A stretch of 64,000 bases of DNA from positions 124,001-188,000 of the forward strand of contig VXBM01000284.1 in NCBI GenBank assembly GCA_013400155.1, written 5' to 3'. A program made the position numbers and the translations under genes. Of the stretch, positions 1 to 13,092 are shown one piece after another (position 1 is the stretch's first letter; every line of letters starts with the position of its first letter). This stretch comes from Helopsaltes ochotensis (lineage: Eukaryota; Chordata; Aves; Passeriformes; Locustellidae). The notes beneath the pieces are model-generated. The model saw nothing but the letters and a program-made list of their open reading frames with translations. It did not search any database and was not told where the DNA came from.

Positions 1-852
1 GGAAAATTCACAATTAGCCTCTTATGTTCTTGTGTTTAAGTCAAATGCTTTCAGAAATACTGAAAAGGTAATTTTGTCCTAGGTGTCTTTTGCCCAACAT
101 GTAGGAAGTGAGTTCTTATGGATGTGTATGGGCTCTTACATTTTAAATTGCTTAAGTTACTGTTTCAAAAATACCAAACTATGAAAAATAAGGACTTGTC
201 AAATTTCAGTCTTTCATAAATTTGATTCAAAATATGTTCCTGTAGTTAAGGAAAATTACACCATTCTTTTTATTTCTCTCACTTTCTTTCTCATTTTCAA
301 GACAGTTTTTATCTTCTAGCGTAAAACATATATAACAAGTTTTAAGCCTAGAGAGAATTGAAACAGGCTAGTCATAAACCCTTCAAAATGAGATTTATAA
401 TGAAAACTCCTGCTTACACAAATTGTAGTACAAAATTCAAGCATAAGATCAATCAATGCAGTATTTCATGCTCAAAGTCGATCTGTTTTTTTTATATTGT
501 AGTTAGAGGACTGCAGGGATAAGCCTCCTGGATTCCTGGTGACCAGAGGGCAATCTTTAAAGGGTAGCAAATGGGGTTTGTTTAGGATATCAGAGGATAT
601 AGCTCTTCCCTATACTGCACAGAGCACCCATGCACTGTGCAGCTGCTGCAGCATCCGGAGGTCATGGAAAGTAGCACAGACTTGGCATGTCAGATGATCC
701 ATACCTGTTGTTTCTCTCCCTTAACATCTGAGATGCCTGTGTGTAATCATCCCAATTCAAGTGCTTTGCTCTAGTGACTGTCCAGTTGGCAAAGCCTTTC
801 TCCCCGTTCAGACCTGTACTGGAGCCCTGCTTAACACTGCTGGCCCTGCCTA
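1..852. other. Unassigned AT-rich sequence (intron 2 or 1, or upstream)
   Basis: I see no gene, repeat family or RNA here. The GC content rises towards the minisatellite at 853. Confidence 0.6.
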
Positions 853-1110
853 GCATCCTGCAGCTCCTGCAGCCATCCTGCAGCCATCCTGCAGCTTCTG
901 CAGCCATCCTGCAGCTCCTGGAGTCATCCTGCAGCCATCCTGCAGCCATCCTGCAGCTATCCTGCAGCTCCTGGAGCCATCCTGCAGCCATCCTGCAGCC
1001 ATCCTGCAGCCATCCTGCAGCTCCTGGAGCCATCCTGCAGCCATCCTGCAGCCATCCTGCAGCCATCCTGCAGCTCCTGCAGCCATCCTGCAGCTCCTGC
1101 AGCCACCTGC
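853..1110 (+). repeat. Minisatellite of 11-bp and 9-bp units with a 53-bp higher-order period
   Basis: It is built from AGCCATCCTGC (11 bp) and AGCTCCTGC/G (9 bp). Three consecutive 53-bp blocks (922-974, 975-1027, 1028-1080) each consist of four 11-mers and one 9-mer. The units contain no stop codon on either strand and their lengths are not multiples of three, so overlapping long ORFs appear on both strands (for example 662-1165 on - and 774-1196 on +). These are by-products of the repeat, not genes. Confidence 0.95.
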
Positions 1111-3854
1111 CCAAGATGCATCCTGCCCTGCTCCTGCTGCCTCCCCGGGCCCTCTGCAGCACCATCTGTGTGCCCCCAGCATTCCTAAACAGCTGACTGC
1201 ATGTGTGCTCTAAAATGGATGTTCAAAGCCTTGGGGGAAGGCTTCATGAGTCAGGCTCTCAGAGCTCAGGGCTAGCAACTGTTTGCAAGCTGAGTATTAT
1301 GGGATGCTTTGCTGAAATACCAGGTAATTGGTTCATGGCAGAAGGTGGAATACACAAACCCAGCTTTCACTAATAAAAAGACAGCCTTTCTGAATGTGAA
1401 AAAAAAATACAGATTTTAATATTGTGCTTTGGAGGCACAGAAGTCTAGATACTGAAGCATACTGGTTTTGATCTCCTTCATTTATAATAACTTAAATTAT
1501 TTTATTCTTGAGGCAAGCAATATCAGGTACTATATGTATAAGGACTGTACCTAGCACAGGATTAAGGTTGTGAGGCATAGATCAACCTGCACACTTCTAA
1601 ATGGATGAACTGTGCTTTGCCAGTACATTTTTTTGTCAGACACCAGTTATATTCTATAGTCTTATAACCTGCTCACTGAAAGACTGAAAGTGAAAAATTT
1701 CATTGAAAGTGAAAAATTAGACTCAATGTGCCAGTGAAGTGTTTTGAACGGACCCGAGGGTCCAGAAGCCATAGAGAAATCCAACTGGCTTGATAAATTA
1801 ACCTGAGTTTCAGCAATGTAATTCTCTATATCAAATAAGAAATTTCAGATACATTAGTCACAGTGGGTCAATATACTCCTTTACTGGGATGGTGCTGTGA
1901 AGTGAAAGTAAAATGGAACTAGAGAGTTTTACTTGCTAAAATCATTCAATTTCTGAAGTTTCATAATAAAGCTGTTTCATAATAAAGCTATGCTGGAAAT
2001 TAATGTGAATCGTCATCAGAGTTGACTCTTGGATAAATGTATAATGAAGTCATAAACGCTACTGGAAACATTTTGTAATACTTCTAAGAGCTCTGTTTTA
2101 AGCCATGAGCAAAACCTACATTTGCTAGCTTTAATTTAATCTTTTGTGTCCTGACTTTCCTGACTTTGCATATATTTGCATGAACAAATACAATGTTAAA
2201 GAACTGGAAGATGCAAGTTCTTGTTACAGATGCATCCAATTTTTTCTGGAATAAGGAGATCCTGAAGCTAGCCTATTTGTAAAAATTACTCTATTTTAAC
2301 AACCTTTGATTGTATTTTTCATTAAAGCAGTTATAGAAATTTTAAAAAATATCATGAATATTTTCAAATGGTGTCAAACGGCAAAAAGTGAATCCAACCA
2401 TTTCATGTTGTAGAAAAACCCAGTGTACTATGAAAATTTGATTTCCTTAAATCAATTACATACTAATGGATAAGGAAAGGTCAATTAGACAATATGTTAC
2501 TGTACCACTAGGTTTAGTCACATATTACTTCAAACCATTAAGTAAGTAATATGAGCTTGAGTTACTTTCTACCATCGAGGTGAAAGATTAACATTTTTTA
2601 TGCTTTGCTTATCTGCATTGTTTTTGACAGAAGGAATGATATAATGCTGGTTTTTGGTTCTGATGTTTGGGGATTTTTTTAACATGGCTGGTTGATATTA
2701 GTCTGTCAAAGGCCCAAGTGTAAAAGTTCACATGTAAAACTGGCAAGTGATACAACAAAAAAAGATTTTTTTTTTCCCCAGTGAAATGTCTTTCTGTTGG
2801 GTTTCACTCTTGGGATTTTGGTTCTTGTTCACAACAAACAAGTTATGTGCTTTAGGGGAAAAAAAACACAGCTGAAATTTGTTAAAAGCAAGAGATTCTA
2901 AACAGTCTTCCAGGAATTAGCAAAGCCAAGGGTTTTAAACTTTTTTAAAAGTTGAATGTTCTATGTAAATGAATGCCATGGTCAGATCAGTGTTCTTTGT
3001 CTCACCATGCAGGACTGTTTCCTGGTTCAGGGCAAATTGAGGAAACCTCTGAATGGGGCTCCTCTGGGAAAGCAAACCTAAATGGCCCCTCCCCCACAAC
3101 CAGTCTGGGAAAAAATTCCTTGGAGAAAAGTGGAAAAAACTATTTGTTTAATAAACAAAGTGCCCACGAGCATAAAGAATGAATAATACGAAATAATAAA
3201 ACCTTTCATTCTGAAGTGAGATGGCAAATTGAGAAAGTCCTTGCCATGGGAGCCGCTTCTCTCTCTCAGTCTCTTATCAATTCCTTCAGGCCAGGAGAAA
3301 AGACCCCGGAGGGCACAGGTGTGATCTTGATTCTTCTGCGGGTTTTCAGTCTGGAGCAGGGTTCTCCTCTTGAGTTTTCAGTCCTGAGAAAAAGAAGAGT
3401 CCAGGGAACTTCTTTGCCCTAGCTAGCTAACACTAACTGAAGAAAAAGGGACAGAAGATCTCTGTCCACAGTCTGTCCGAGCCTCCACTGAACCAGCTGT
3501 CCTGACTAGAGAAAAAAAAATGTGGAGGAGTCAGGTAGTTTTCTCAGAACAAACTCGGCACTTTTTCTTTCCCTGTTTTGCTCTCAGAATCAGTTTTAAA
3601 GGTACAGAACAGACGATTTGGGATACAAGCATCATGAAGTCACCCTAGGACAGACTGCTAATGTTCAGCCTGTGCTGCCATTTATTATGTGATACATTGT
3701 TACACAATTGCCTTATAAATATTGGCAACTCTGATCTTGAGGAAAGGGTAATTTTGATATAAACTGATGGGTCTCCAGGTATTCAAAGAGTATTTTTATT
3801 ATTTCCAAGCAGAATCTGAATAATACTTCCTTTTTCTCTGGGGAGAAGCATCAT
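1111..3854. other. Unassigned AT-rich sequence
   Basis: Nothing recognised except two tiny tandem duplications: 'tgaaagtgaaaaatt' near 1686-1719 and 'gtttcataataaagct' twice at 1959-1990. Short ORFs at 2973-3422 show no known similarity. Confidence 0.6.
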
Positions 3855-4560
3855 GAATCATAGAATCACAGTATAATTTAGGTTTGAAGGGGCCCTTGGA
3901 GAGCATGTGATTCCAGCCTCAGCCCAAAGTGGAACGAACTTCAAAGCTGAAACAGGAAAAGTATTGAAAATCTCTGAAGAAGGAGATGCTACAGTTTGGT
4001 CAATGTGTTCCATTGTTATTTTGAAAACATTTTTTTTCTTTTACGCATCTTCAATATGTCGTATTGCAACTTCTGGCCATTGTTTCTCACCCTTTCTTCG
4101 TGCACTGCTCTGCAGATTGCCTTTACAGTACAATAGACTTCAGCTAAGTTCCCTTTCAGCTTAAGCTTCAGCAAACTCAGGTCCCTCAGCCTCTCCTCAT
4201 ACTCCAGCCCCCAGCCCATCTCAGTGGCCCTTAGTTTGTGAATATCTGTCTCATACTGATTCAGGAGGAAAATAAAACTGAACCCTGCATTCTCAGTGTC
4301 ACCTCACTGGTGTGCAGTAGAGGGAAAAAGTCACTTCCCTCATCCTGTTGGCATCACTCTTGCTAAGGTACTCCAGGACAGTGTTTGTCTTCCTGACTGC
4401 AAAGGCACACTGCTGACACACACACAACTCATCCCATCAGGATTATTAATTAAGATATTTCCAGTTAATTTTTCATATCTTTTGTTTCTCAGTAGTAATG
4501 TATAGTGATGATGCTCTTCTGGCGCTTGCACCAATATTTCCTTCAGTGACAATGCCTAAA
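3855..4560 (-). mobile_element. CR1 LINE, 5'-truncated, - strand
   Basis: It starts with the reverse complement of the CR1 tail ('gaatcatagaatcacagtat') and continues 'ggtttgaaggggcccttgga', then 'ctcaggtccctcagcctctc' and 'cagtgtcacctcactggtgt', the order seen in CR1 3' halves read backwards. It is degenerate, with no intact ORF. Confidence 0.85.
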
Positions 4561-7500
4561 TGTAATGATTTCTTTGTTTAGCTTCCCTGTTGAACTAGTT
4601 GAACTAATCTTTTTAAACCCGAAATTGTTACCTTTTTGTGTCTGATTCAACAGCCTCCTGGAGATATTCCCCTAGTTTATCATTCCCATTACTGTTGCTA
4701 CACAGACAAAACTTCAGTTGTTATTTGAAAACCTGGGTATGCCACCCCAAGTCTTATAAATGTGCTGTGATTACATCAAATGCCTGTAGTTTGGCTCAGA
4801 AATTAAAATGACCTTTGTTTTCAGTGGTACTGAGAAAATGCAACTTTCTTTCTTGCCCAAACAAGAGCTGATATTTTAATTTCAAATATTCTATCATATT
4901 TCAATCCTGAGGAGATTCCATTTCAAAGTCACTGCTCACAAAGTTTATGGAAAAGTATGTTGTTGCTTATACCCATAACAATGAGTGGATGTATTTTACT
5001 TTTGATTCAACTCAAAAAGTGAGCAAGGATCTACATTATCTCAACTGTGGCTCAACAGAATGATTCAAACACTGGTAGCTAAGTGTGCTTTTTCTGTAAG
5101 ATGTCTGCTGCTTCTGCTACCCACTAGTTCAGTCCAGGTAAAGTGGAAAATTTGAGCTTTTCCCCTCATCCTCACCCTGTCTGTCTGTTCAGCAGCCATC
5201 TGCTGGGAGCACAGGCAAGGTCGGGCATGCAGGTGCTGCTCCCTGCCCTGCAGCTACAGTGAAGGAGAGGCTGTGCTGATGAGTTTGTGTGAGCATAGGC
5301 ATGGAGCATGCTCCCTGTGAGGCAGCTCCAGGAGCAGGGCAAAGGGAGTCAGGAGGGAAGGGCAGGGGTCTGGGCCACCACCTCCCAGGGTGCAGCATGA
5401 TAGATGAGCCATTTTGTGAGCCAAATCCTGATAGTCAGCCTGTGTGAAGGAGTGGGATGCACCAGCAGGAGCCTGCTGGAAGTGGGATCCAGGAGGTGCC
5501 TGCTGAACCGACTGCTTTAATGGACAGTTCTGCCAAACCAGACTGAAAGGTCTCCAAGACAGCCCTGGCCAAGAGCTGATGAAACCTGCTTTCAGTGGTT
5601 TGATAAAACTGTGTTCTGGGGAGATGATGCATACCAAATTAAGTTCAATTTGTTTTTCCTTGCAAAGTAACTACCATGGCAGTATTGGCATAACTTCATG
5701 AGAAGATCTAGTCTTTTTATGACCTCCCACCAAATACATCATTTTGTGCTTTGTATTCACCAGGTATAATCATAGCTGATGTGCTGTATCAGTTGTGGGT
5801 AATAAAGAAAAGCCTATGCTCTGGGCTGTGTGGGTTCCTTCAATAAAAGGTGCAGCATAAGAAATGAAAATAATATACTTTCTTTTATTAACTCATAAAA
5901 ATAGTTTGCAGAGGGTCTGTTCTTTTTTACTAGACCTGTGCTTCAGAGGTTATCATGCCTTTTCTTCCATGACAGCTCATTACATGTAGTTTTAACCCCC
6001 AGATCACACAGCCACTCGTGCTTCCAGTCTTTCATCACTAAATTCACAGGATCACTAACTAAAAAGGCTATTACACTGTTACTGTTTTTGGAAAACCTAT
6101 GATTCTACAACAGAAATTACATAGTCATGCATCTGTTTACATCAAAGAGCCAAGGCGTCCTCAGATGAAAGGCCACATTCTGGCATTTCTGGCCATCAAT
6201 AAATTCCTTTTAAGATATCTCAGTGTACTGAACCAACAGTACAAAGCATGTTATTCAACACAAAGAAGATGTCTATTCAGTATATTTGTGGATTTTGAAT
6301 TCATATAAAATGATATAGTTCAGAAGTCTGTTTACAAGAAGCTTTCTTTTCAATGAAGAAATCTGATCTTTGAGCAGTAGAAATTTCTTAGCTGCTATGT
6401 AGACTTTATTTAGCTTTTATTCAGTAATATTTCCAGGATAAACTGAGTGGAAAATTTTCAAGGGATTTTGGGGGAGGAAATAAAAGATTTGGATCCCAAA
6501 TTCATGGTATTTTCAGAGTTCAATGTTTGTAGGACAGGTGTGAAGAACTGCATGTTGGTATTGCTGTTTGTCTCATCACTGTTAAATTGATCATTGAGCA
6601 TTTTTATTTTAATTGATATTAAAGTGATCAATTTGCCGAAGTTTCCTGGTAAGAAACTCAGATAAGACTGTTCCTTCCTCCATTTCAGTCCTCTACAGCT
6701 ATAAACAAAGAAAACCATTTCCGCAAAGTGCACAGCAACTTTTTCAGAGCATCATCCAGGTTTTTCAAATGCTAGGTTGGTTTCTGAAGCACAGAAGCCT
6801 AAGTGTGAGATATTTGCATAGTGTGGAACTGCTGTTATGCCAAGGTCTGTTCAGGGGTCAGAAAGCTAGAGAAACTTCCCATTAAGTAAATGCATTTGGA
6901 AATAAAAAGCTTTTTTTGGAGTGCTGTCTTTGGGAATATTCCAAAGTCAAATGGAAGAAGCAAATTTTGAATATCTCATAGCAGATTGCAGCCTCTGGTT
7001 AAGCCTCTTTGCTCTTCAAAATGATCATAAAAGTATCCTTATGCACATTCTACTGAATGATTTCTCATTTAAAAGTGCATTCAATCTCTGCTGCAGTAGG
7101 AAGGTTATGTTCTTCGGCACCACTTGCTTACCAAATGCACAGATGCTTACTTTGAGATCATCACCTCCATATCAAAATGATCTGTGGATTTGTGGAGTTT
7201 AGAGCCCAGCAAATAATTCTCACATTGCTTACATTTACAGAAGGCTGTATATAATTATCTGCTCCATCCAATTTGTTTAGGACTTCCTTACAGACATTTT
7301 TACTCAAAGACTATTCTGCTGTATTTATAACAGGTTTTGATTTTTTTCCCGATGAGTTGAAACCCCACTCATTTCAGTACGCACAGTTTGATAATACCTA
7401 ATAAATCTGTGCAATTTACTCACCAATTTGAAGCCATTCCTGATCTTGCTGTATCTCATTAATTAAATAGATATCAAACCCTTCTAGGCAGATTTTCCAT

Positions 7501-7639
7501 GTAATGTTCTTTAACCCATAAGCATTAAAGCTGTCCACCAAAGGGCAGGGTTAGACAAGTCTGCAAGAGAAGGAAGATAAAGGGTACAACAAAGGATCCT
7601 GAGCAGGAGGGGACAGTGGAGTGTGGCTTCTCTCTTAAC
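4561..7639. other. Unassigned sequence with a GC-richer patch at about 5160-5620
   Basis: The patch has overlapping ORFs on - (5189-5637) without recognisable similarity. The remainder is AT-rich and I see no feature. Confidence 0.55.
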
Positions 7640-7858
7640 AGCACAAAGCCTTCCTGCAGGCTCAGGTCCCCCTGAGGACTGGAACAGGCTCCTCAGGGAA
7701 GTGGTCACAGCATCAAGCCTGTCTGAATTCAAGAAGATATCTGGACAACACTCTCAAGCACATGGTGTGATTCTTGAGGTGTCCTGCACAGTGCCAGGAG
7801 TTGGTCTCAATGATCCTGATGGGTCCCTTCCAGCTCAGCACATTCTGTGATTCTGTGA
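7640..7858 (+). mobile_element. CR1 LINE 3' end, + strand
   Basis: 'ggaacaggctcctcagggaa', 'gtggtcacagcatcaagcct', 'ggacaacactctcaagcaca' and the terminal 'gggtcccttccagctcag' followed by 'attctgtgattctgtga' are the hallmarks of an avian CR1 3' UTR. Only about 220 bp are retained; the 5' limit is approximate. Confidence 0.88.
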
Positions 7859-10800
7859 AGCCATAGCCTCCACAAGCTCAGGGAGTGATGTCAGCTTGGC
7901 ACGTTGCAAGTGCGCTTGACTTAGTTGAGGAAGGCATAGGAGGGGTATCACATGCTATTTCAGTTTCTAAATTTTGAATGCTAAATTACTGCAAATTACT
8001 GTAAACAAACATAACTCAAATTTTTGTGTTGTACTATGGAATCTTATATTCAAATGTTATAACTTCTTTTCCTAATTAAAAAAAACAAATTCCAGAAATT
8101 TTCAATTTGAGAAATCAGGGATACCCATTGGCATTTCTGTCTTGGAATAATCAGCATTTGCTGATAAATCAGCCCCAGATTTATCACTTGAATTGTTCCC
8201 TCAATCATTTGAATGCCAGAATCACAGAATTTCAGTTATGAGCATCTCTTCCAGCTGTGAAAAGTGCACAGGTCCTTTTTTGAGAGAAGGCAGGTCTTTC
8301 TGCATATATATTTAGCTGGTTCCTGCTGTGTGTCAACAGTTGTACTTGAAACAAACTCGATATACAAGGTGTGGTGGCCTTTTTCTGTTCTCTTCCAAGA
8401 GCTTTCTTTATAACAAAGTAAATTGTGGCTTGATCTGATATTGCCTGGCATTGATCCTGTTTTAGGAGCCACAGAAACAATTGACTTGTCCTCTTTCATC
8501 CTTTATCATAGATGCTGCATTTGAAACCTAAGCTGTTTTCCCTCTGTCAGTGGCTCCTCTGTCAGTGCACTTTATCTGGTGAAAACTGTGTTAACGAGAC
8601 GTTTTCTAAGCGTAGTTAAGAAAATTAAGATATTAAAAATGTAAAACCAAAGAGAGGGATAATGTGTTGAATGCTAGGAAAAAAAAAGGAATTATTTACA
8701 TGTAAATACTTGGAAATTTGTTTCCCAACTTCTGATATTTCCCTAGCTATGTCAAGAGCAATTCAGGGTTTGAGTGCCTGGCTATAGACTGATTGCAATT
8801 ATTTTTACTGTGTTAGTGGCATAAACAAGCCCACAATGACAAACACCCAATTTTTTATTACCCTGCATGGGTAACTTGAAAGGGCAAAACTGGGGAAAAA
8901 ATTGTTGCTTGGGTGTTTACAAATACTGGGTCGATGATTAATAAATTCTTTTCTTCTGTTTCAAAACAGAGTGGTTTTTTTGCCTGCTTGCATATGTTTT
9001 GACCACTTTGCATGTATGCAGCACAGTATGATCAACCTGTGTTATGTTTTTTCCTGTTGTTTTTCAGGAAAGCAAATATTTATGGCTGCAGTTCTAGTCA
9101 GTGAAAAATTCAAGCTAAATATTTTTCTTATTATTATTCAAATGTAATTTCCTGAAAGCTAACTTTACAGTAGTGGTGCATGTGAACATAGAAACATTAG
9201 CACCTTACCTCTTTGATCTGTATCTCACTTGCTTTCCAAATACCCAAAGCAGATGCGAAGTGGCCAGCAAAAATGGGCAATAGAGAATATTTAATATACA
9301 TTCTGAAGGAGCAGGAACATTCTTTAAAAAGGCAAGCATTCATTTTTTTCAGCTGTAAGTACCCACTTCACACACATTCAGTACATTATCATGTCTACAT
9401 TTGGCCACCCAGATGAGATCTGTACACCTGCCAGTCCTAATGTGATGTGTATCTGATCAAAATGAGAGCAGTACTTGTTCTCCTCTGTGTGAAAGCAACT
9501 GATGATAATCTGTTGCAGTGGCTTGATCACACATCCGAAGTTCCCTTTGAAATCATTTGGTTTTTTCTTAGAGAAGCTGTGGACCATGTGCTAAAAAGAG
9601 CTTTTCTGGATGACTTCCTGTGTCTCCTCACTTCATCCCATTCTCAAAAGAAATCTTCCCATCTTTTCCACTTTTCACTTTTTGTCATATTGCTTTATTT
9701 CTTCTCCCAGAGTGCAGCCACAACTTGTTTCCCTTTTGCATTACAAAATTCTCCTTTTTCCCACTATCAAATAATCGTGTAGGGTTTTGTTGCCTACTTC
9801 TTCCTGATATTCTTAATAGCTCCATGAAGTAACTGTCAGTTTGCCAGTTTATCTCCTGTGTTCCCAGGAAAAACTTTCCTCCCAAGTAACTAATGGAGAA
9901 GAAGCTGGCTGAGTGTTTCCATGACTATCTTGCAGTGTCTCCCAGCTGCCTTTTCCTAAATGTCAGAGCACTCTCCAGCGTGGTTACTATGGTGCCTTCA
10001 GCTGGCATGCCTGCAAGGGTTCACAGAGCCAGCACACCCACTGCACGTTTTATAAGAACATTCCAGGAGAGAAGGCTCTTACCTGCTGTGTCACAGTTAA
10101 ATAGAACATATCAAAAGCGACTTCTTGGTGTGTATTCTGTGTAAGATTGGCTCCAATTTAGTAGCATATAACCCATTCGATCAATTAGGCTCTTCTCCCT
10201 GTCCCTCCGTTTTTGAGAGTGGTGGTACATCTATAGATGTACGAGTTACATACATAAACCTGCTGGAGAGTTCCCAGATCAACAGGTCATAAATGTAAGT
10301 GCTGCTGAAGAACAATGAGATTTATACAGTGATATATTCATTAACTCTCTTCTATGAAAAGATTTTAAGGTGTCTTCTTTTTCCTTATAATTTATTATTC
10401 AATCTAAACTACTGTTATTAGCAAAAGAAACTTTTCATCAATATGGTTTCCTGATGTGAAAGTCAATACAAATAAAATATATCCTGCATCCAGCCATTGG
10501 AAAACATGATTTTTTAAACCTCAGGTTTATAACTAGCAATCTGTAGATAGACTGGTAGCTGAAATAACAAAATCATTTTTAAAATGACAACAGGCTTTAA
10601 AATTTACTTTGAAATTCCATGCAACTGAGTCATATTGTTGTTTCTAAAATATATTAGTTCAATGACAAATTTCAAACATAAGTATGAATAAATGCTTTTG
10701 TTCCAAATAATAAGCTAATAGTAAGTTTTGTTCCAGCCAGTCGCTTGTTTCAGGCTAAGTTGGTCTTATTCTCTTAAATAAACTGTTAGGTAGAGTGGAA

Positions 10801-11139
10801 GCACATTTCCTGAAATTCAGTGATCATACAAAGAAGAGCTCTGAACTACAGTGTACTTTGATCTGTCTCCTTGATGTTTTATAGAAGCAAAATATTCTTC
10901 TCCCAGTTGCTCAGCTTTAGTTGTTGAGAATTAACTGGTATTTTCCAGTGTGATTAGCTCCTATAATTGAATGTTCAGGGTTTTGTTATTGGCACTCCCC
11001 AACTCCAACACTGCTGCTATAGTCAATTGTGCCATCTAACTCTTGCATAAAGTTAATTGAAATCTGTTTTAAAAATACGTGTAATTTTTTACTTCATAAT
11101 ATCATTAAAAGACTAGCTCAGAAACCCATTCTTGACTTT
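7859..11139. other. Unassigned AT-rich sequence
   Basis: No repeat family or gene recognised. It contains one perfect 18-bp palindrome at 10225-10242. ORFs at 9213-10144 are short and resemble nothing known to me. Confidence 0.6.
10225..10242. other. Perfect 18-bp palindrome
   Basis: GTACATCTATAGATGTAC reads the same on both strands, without a spacer. Confidence 0.9.
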
Positions 11140-12330
11140 TCATAGACTCTTAGAATCATTTACATTGGAAAAGACCCTTAAGATCCTTGAGACCAGCTGT
11201 TAACCTAATACTTCCAAGTCTCCCACTAAACCGTGCCCCTTAAGCAATACATCTTTTAAATACATCCAGGGATGGTAACACAGCCACTTCCCTAAACAGC
11301 CTTTTCCAGTACTGGATAATCCTTATGATGACGAATCTTTTTCTAATAGCCAATCTGAACCACCCCTGATGCAACTTGAAGCCATTTCATCTTGTCCTGT
11401 CACTTACCTTGGAGAAGAGACTGACCCCCACCTGGCTACAGACTCCTTTCAGGGACTTGAAGAGTGATAAATTCTACCTTCAGCCTCCTTTTCTCTAGAA
11501 TAAACATACCCAGCTCCCTCAAGTGCTTCTCATCAGACTTGTGGTCCAGACTGTTCAGCAGCTTCACTGCCCTTCTGTGGACATGCTCCAGCACCTCAAT
11601 GTCCTTCTTTTAATGAGGGACCCAGAACTGGACACAGGATTCAAGCTGTGGCCTCTCCAGTGCCATGTACAGGGGGACACTCCCTCGCCTAGTCCTGGCT
11701 ACACTGTTTCTGAGACAGGCCAGGATGCCATTGTCCTTCCTGGCCACCTGGGCACATGCTGGATCGTGTTCAGATGGCTGTCAACCAGCACCCCCAGGTC
11801 CTTTTCCACTGGGCCACAGCCTGGAACATCGCATGGGGTTGTTGTGACCCCAGGGCAGGACTTGGCACTTTGCCTTGTTGAGCCTCACTCAGTTGCTCTC
11901 GGTTCATTGATCCAGCCTGTCCAAATTGCTCTGCAGAGCCTTCCTGCCCCTCAGCCAATCAGTAGTTTGGCCCAGCTTGGTGTCATCTGCAAACTGACTG
12001 AGGGTACACTTGAGCCCTTCATTCAGGTGATTAGTTAAGATCTTAAATGGAACTAGCCCCAGTACTGAGCCCTAGGGAACCCCACTTGTCACTGGCTGCC
12101 AAATGGGTTTTACTCCTTTCACCACCACTCTTTGTACTTGACCATCCAGCCAAGCTGATTTGGATTTCCAAGCTAGCTGTATTAGTGGACTGTTGAGATA
12201 ATCTGCTTCTTCTGGTAGAATTGATTGGTTTGTTTGTTCTTTCGGGAGTTTCTCTCTGTTGGCAAAATTTACCTGCATTGATATCCCTTTCCTGTTTGTT
12301 TTTTAAGTTAAGCCACAATAATCTGTGTTT
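11140..12330 (-). mobile_element. CR1 LINE, about 1.2 kb, - strand
   Basis: It begins with a reversed CR1 tail ('cttagaatcatttacattgg'), then 'ggaaaagacccttaagatcc', 'ccagggatggtaacacagcc', 'ctcaatgtccttcttttaat' and 'ccctagggaaccccacttgt'. On the - strand this is the end of the reverse transcriptase region and the 3' UTR. It is the longest LINE fragment in the window. The ORF at 11523-12038 on + is antisense noise inside it. Confidence 0.88.
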
Positions 12331-12992
12331 TTGTCCCCCTTTGATTGTTGCACTAGCTTTTTCTGCTCACTTATATTTCAGCTAAAATTATTTTGTTTTC
12401 AACCAGCATCTCATGCACTTATCCTACATGAACTGTCCCCAGGACTTTTTGCAGATATTAATAGGAGTTGCATGGTTAGAGCTTCAGTACACACTTGCCT
12501 TTCTATCATGCTGTTTACAGCCCTCTGAGACTGTCAGACATGATCTGATTCTCCTCCTCCCCCATGTTTTTCCTATGTTGAGATTTTTATTAGTAACAAA
12601 AATTCCTACTACAGTCTAAATGTATCACTTTACGAATTGCATTGTTGAATTTCATGCCGTATTTAATACTGTTTTTCTCAAGGTCAGCTGTTTGTCCCAT
12701 ATGCTGTACTGGACATATGTGATATATGTGATGGTGTGTTTTCACATGTCATGTCATCAGAAGGTGAAATTAGCAGAACTGAGAATCTCCAGAGCTTCCT
12801 GCACACACACAGCCTAGTACTTCCTATTTACAGCTGCTTACTACTTTTCTTCTTTTTGCATAGCCGAAGTACTGAGTTTTTAGTACTAGGTGATAACAAT
12901 AACAAGATACTATGGTAACAATTTAGTGTATTTACTGATATATTCAGCAAAATTAAAGAATTACAGATTTTCTGGTTTTCCAGACACTTTTA
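12331..12992. other. Unassigned sequence
   Basis: No recognised feature. It may include the decayed 5' continuation of the neighbouring CR1. Confidence 0.5.
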
Positions 12993-13092
12993 GTTTTCCT
13001 TCCCTCCTTCCCTCTTTCCCTCCCTCCCTCCCTCCCTCCTTCCTTCCTTCCTTCCTTTCCTTCCTTTCCTTCCTCTTCCCTTTCTTTCTTCC
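12993..13092 (+). repeat. Polypyrimidine microsatellite (CCCT)n (CCTT)n
   Basis: About 100 bases of C and T only, passing from CCCT to CCTT and CTTTC units. Confidence 0.95.

Noticed and set aside
662..1196. Long overlapping ORFs on both strands (up to 167 codons) with repeats such as WLQDGCRMAAG
   Set aside because: They are created by the stop-free 11/9-bp minisatellite; several frames on both strands are open at once, and flanking parts show no coding character.
8219..8245. 'gaatcacagaatttcag' as a reversed CR1 tail
   Set aside because: Only the tail-like string is present; the following bases do not continue as CR1.
11523..12038. 171-codon ORF on +
   Set aside because: It lies antisense inside a - strand CR1 LINE and matches no protein.
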